From assembly GCA_040901465.1 (NCBI GenBank), contig JBBDYN010000053.1, positions 186,001-250,000 on the forward strand: a stretch of 64,000 nucleotides of DNA. The letters run 5' to 3'. The stretch comes from JAUSIF01 sp040901465 (GTDB lineage: Bacteria; Pseudomonadota; Alphaproteobacteria; Rhizobiales; Xanthobacteraceae). The notes below the pieces were generated by a model. It did no database searches. It worked only from the letters and a program-made list of their open reading frames with translations, and was not told the DNA's origin. How positions within the stretch are numbered: the stretch's first letter is position 1; each line of letters begins with the position of its first letter. Both the position numbers and the translations under genes were made by a program. Shown here one piece after another: positions 62,491 to 64,000 of this stretch.

Positions 62491-63696
62491 TCAGTCCGTC
62501 ATGGCCATGGCGCGGAACGCCATGCGCTCGCGCGCGGTGAGCTTCTGGGTCTCGGATTTCAGCTGGCCGCAGGCGGCGAGGATGTCGCGGCCGCGCGGCT
62601 TGCGCACCGGGCTCGCGTAGCCTGCGTTGAAGACGATCTCGGAAAATTGCTCGATCGTCTGCCAGTCCGAGCATTCGTACTTGGTGCCGGGCCAGGGATT
62701 GAACGGGATCAGGTTGATCTTCGCGGGCATGCCCTGGAGCAGCCGCACGAGCGCCTTGGCGTCCTCGGGCGTGTCGTTCACGCCCTTCAGCATCACGTAT
62801 TCGAACGTGATGCGCCGCGCGTTCGACGCGCCGGGATAGGTGCGGCAGGCGTCGAGCAGATCCTTGATCGGATATTTCTTGTTCAACGGCACTAGCTCGC
62901 TGCGCAGCTCGTCGCGCGTCGCATGCAGCGAGATCGCGAGCATGGCGCCCACCTCGGCGCCGAGGCGCCCGATCTCCGGCACGACGCCGGCGGTGGAAAC
63001 CGTGATGCGGCGCTTGCCGATGGAGATTCCATCACCGTCGGCGATGGTTTCCACCGCCTGCTTCACCCCGTCGAAATTATAGAGCGGCTCGCCCATGCCC
63101 ATGAACACGATGTTGGTAACGAGGCGTGGCGCTTCGGCCTCGGAGGCCGTGCCTTCGGCGCGCACGGCGCCCGGCCATTCGCCGAGGCAGTCGCGCGCGA
63201 TCATCACCTGCGCGACGATCTCGGCGGCGGTGAGATTGCGCACGAGCCGCTGGGTGCCGGTGTGGCAGAAGGTGCAGGAGAGGGTGCAGCCCACCTGGCT
63301 TGAGACGCAGAGCGTGCCGCGGTCGCTCTCGGGAATGTAGACCGTCTCGATCTCGTGCGGCGGCTCGCCGGGATGCTCGGCGGGCAGGCGGATTAGCCAC
63401 TTGCGCGTGCCGTCCGTGGAAGCTTGCTCGATCACGATCTCCGGCCGCGCCAGCGAAAAATGCCCGGCGAGCTTCGCGCGCAGATGCTTCGACACGTTCG
63501 ACATCTGCTCGAACTCGGTCGCGCCGCGGAAATAGATCCAGTGCCAGAGCTGGGAGACGCGCATGCGGCTCTCGCGCTCAGGTACGCCGATCTCGGCGAG
63601 GGCGGCGGCGAGCCCCGCGCGGTCGAGGCCGACGAGCGAGGGCTTCGCCTTTGCAGGCGCGGGCGTCTTGAGGTCGGGGTCAGAAAGCGTTGTCAT
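62491..63696 (-). CDS. rlmN: 23S rRNA (adenine-C2) methyltransferase RlmN
   Basis: Radical-SAM enzyme that methylates 23S rRNA A2503 and some tRNAs at A37. The 401 residues include VSQVGCTLSCTFCHTGTQ (CxxxCxxC cluster), NIVFMGMGEPLYNFD, ISTAGVV-type VSTAGVVPEIGRL, ISLHATRDELRSELVPLN, LKGVNDTPEDAKALVRLL and INLIPFNPWPGTKY. The second catalytic Cys is in GRDILAACGQL near the C-terminus. Single gene; the IalB-family gene lies upstream on the same strand after 65 bases. Confidence 0.97.
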   Translation of the reverse strand: MTTLSDPDLKTPAPAKAKPSLVGLDRAGLAAALAEIGVPERESRMRVSQLWHWIYFRGATEFEQMSNVSKHLRAKLAGHFSLARPEIVIEQASTDGTRKWLIRLPAEHPGEPPHEIETVYIPESDRGTLCVSSQVGCTLSCTFCHTGTQRLVRNLTAAEIVAQVMIARDCLGEWPGAVRAEGTASEAEAPRLVTNIVFMGMGEPLYNFDGVKQAVETIADGDGISIGKRRITVSTAGVVPEIGRLGAEVGAMLAISLHATRDELRSELVPLNKKYPIKDLLDACRTYPGASNARRITFEYVMLKGVNDTPEDAKALVRLLQGMPAKINLIPFNPWPGTKYECSDWQTIEQFSEIVFNAGYASPVRKPRGRDILAACGQLKSETQKLTARERMAFRAMAMTD

Positions 63697-63761
63697 CGGG
63701 CAGATAGATCGTCCTGCCCGGCCGCCGGGTCAATGGTGATGCGGCAGAGGCCGGGTTCGCC

Positions 63762-64000
63762 CTATTTGCACTCTTGCGCAACGCGATCGAGCGCCTGTGC
63801 GATGCCGGAGAGCGAATAGCGGTCGGTGGTCGCGTTGCCGCGGACGGACGTGCTCTTCATCGTAAGGTCCTTGCCCTTGCGCATGGCGTCGATCAGCCGC
63901 GCCTCCTCGGCGACGTTGCGGATCCAGGCTCCGGTTTGGCGCGCATACAGCGCGAACGTGTCATTGCCGATCGTGAGGGCGGGGTCGGCGTCCTCCTTCA
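63762..64000 (-). CDS. Invasion-associated locus B (IalB) family protein, C-terminal part
   Basis: Minus-strand frame open to the right window edge; the stop is at 63762 and 79 codons including the stop are visible, so the start lies outside. The fragment reads GNDTFALYARQTGAWIRN, EEARLIDAMRKGKDLTMKSTS and TTDRYSLSGIAQALDRVAQEC, which matches the C-terminal end of IalB-family periplasmic proteins (a -KGTSxRGTxTTDxYSLxGxxxAL pattern). The Cys near the end is typical. Members are common in Rhizobiales; the name comes from Bartonella and does not imply virulence here. Confidence 0.82.
   Translation of the reverse strand, partial: KEDADPALTIGNDTFALYARQTGAWIRNVAEEARLIDAMRKGKDLTMKSTSVRGNATTDRYSLSGIAQALDRVAQECK

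Overview
This 64 kb window is a high-GC chromosomal segment from an alphaproteobacterium, almost certainly Hyphomicrobiales (Rhizobiales) and probably near the Bradyrhizobium/Xanthobacteraceae side. The evidence is gene order and family content: parA-parB facing holA-lptE-leuS, ftsK-lolA, glnK-amt pairs, a 1,600-residue NAD-glutamate dehydrogenase, hemC-hemD-mitofilin-hemY next to tsaD-gpsA, an IalB-family protein, and dispersed palindromes of a type I associate with these bacteria. Nearly all of it looks like core genome. I see no prophage, insertion sequence, integrase, CRISPR array, toxin-antitoxin pair or defence island.

Layout. 1-6.0 kb: chromosome partitioning (parA fragment, parB), then holA, lptE and leuS on the minus strand. 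LeuS carries an unusual insertion of about 90 residues inside a lower-GC stretch. 6.2-9.8 kb: yggS, a YkuD-type L,D-transpeptidase, an orphan OmpR-type response regulator paired with a stand-alone cyclic-nucleotide-binding protein, a truncated xthA remnant, and lolA. 9.8-13.5 kb: ftsK and a class I/II aminotransferase. 13.6-17.5 kb: two tandem glnK-amt modules, each with its own terminator; the first has a sigma-54-like promoter. 17.7-22.7 kb: tesB, a UbiH-family hydroxylase, a palindromic repeat, and Trm112, LON-domain, thioredoxin/TPR and ProX-type genes. 22.8-31 kb: tRNA-Gly, NAD-glutamate dehydrogenase, a UMF1-type transporter, purH. 31-42.7 kb: heparinase-like protein, rsmB, htpX, an SdhAF4-like protein, an extensin-like protein, an alpha/beta hydrolase, a second L,D-transpeptidase, acs, DUF1761, EVE, gpsA, tsaD. 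42.8-47.3 kb: hemC-hemD-mitofilin-hemY. 47.4-52.4 kb: tRNA-Thr and a complete branched-chain/amide-type ABC transporter. 52.4-64 kb: hydroxyacid dehydrogenase, TerB-like protein, glutamine amidotransferase, tRNA-Ala, yggT-DUF167-folD, GNAT, typA, site-2 protease, argG, a membrane protein, a second palindromic repeat, rlmN and an IalB C-terminus.

How it fits together. Nitrogen handling is a theme: two PII/Amt ammonium modules, a large catabolic glutamate dehydrogenase and an amino-acid/amide ABC importer. A second theme is the cell envelope: LptE, LolA, two L,D-transpeptidases, an extensin-like M15-type protein, HtpX and a site-2 protease. The rest is housekeeping. I did not find a convincing new multi-gene system. 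The observations most worth checking are the LeuS insertion with its composition shift, the xthA truncation, and the response regulator/cyclic-nucleotide-binding pair. All coordinates and counts were read by eye; no database search was run.
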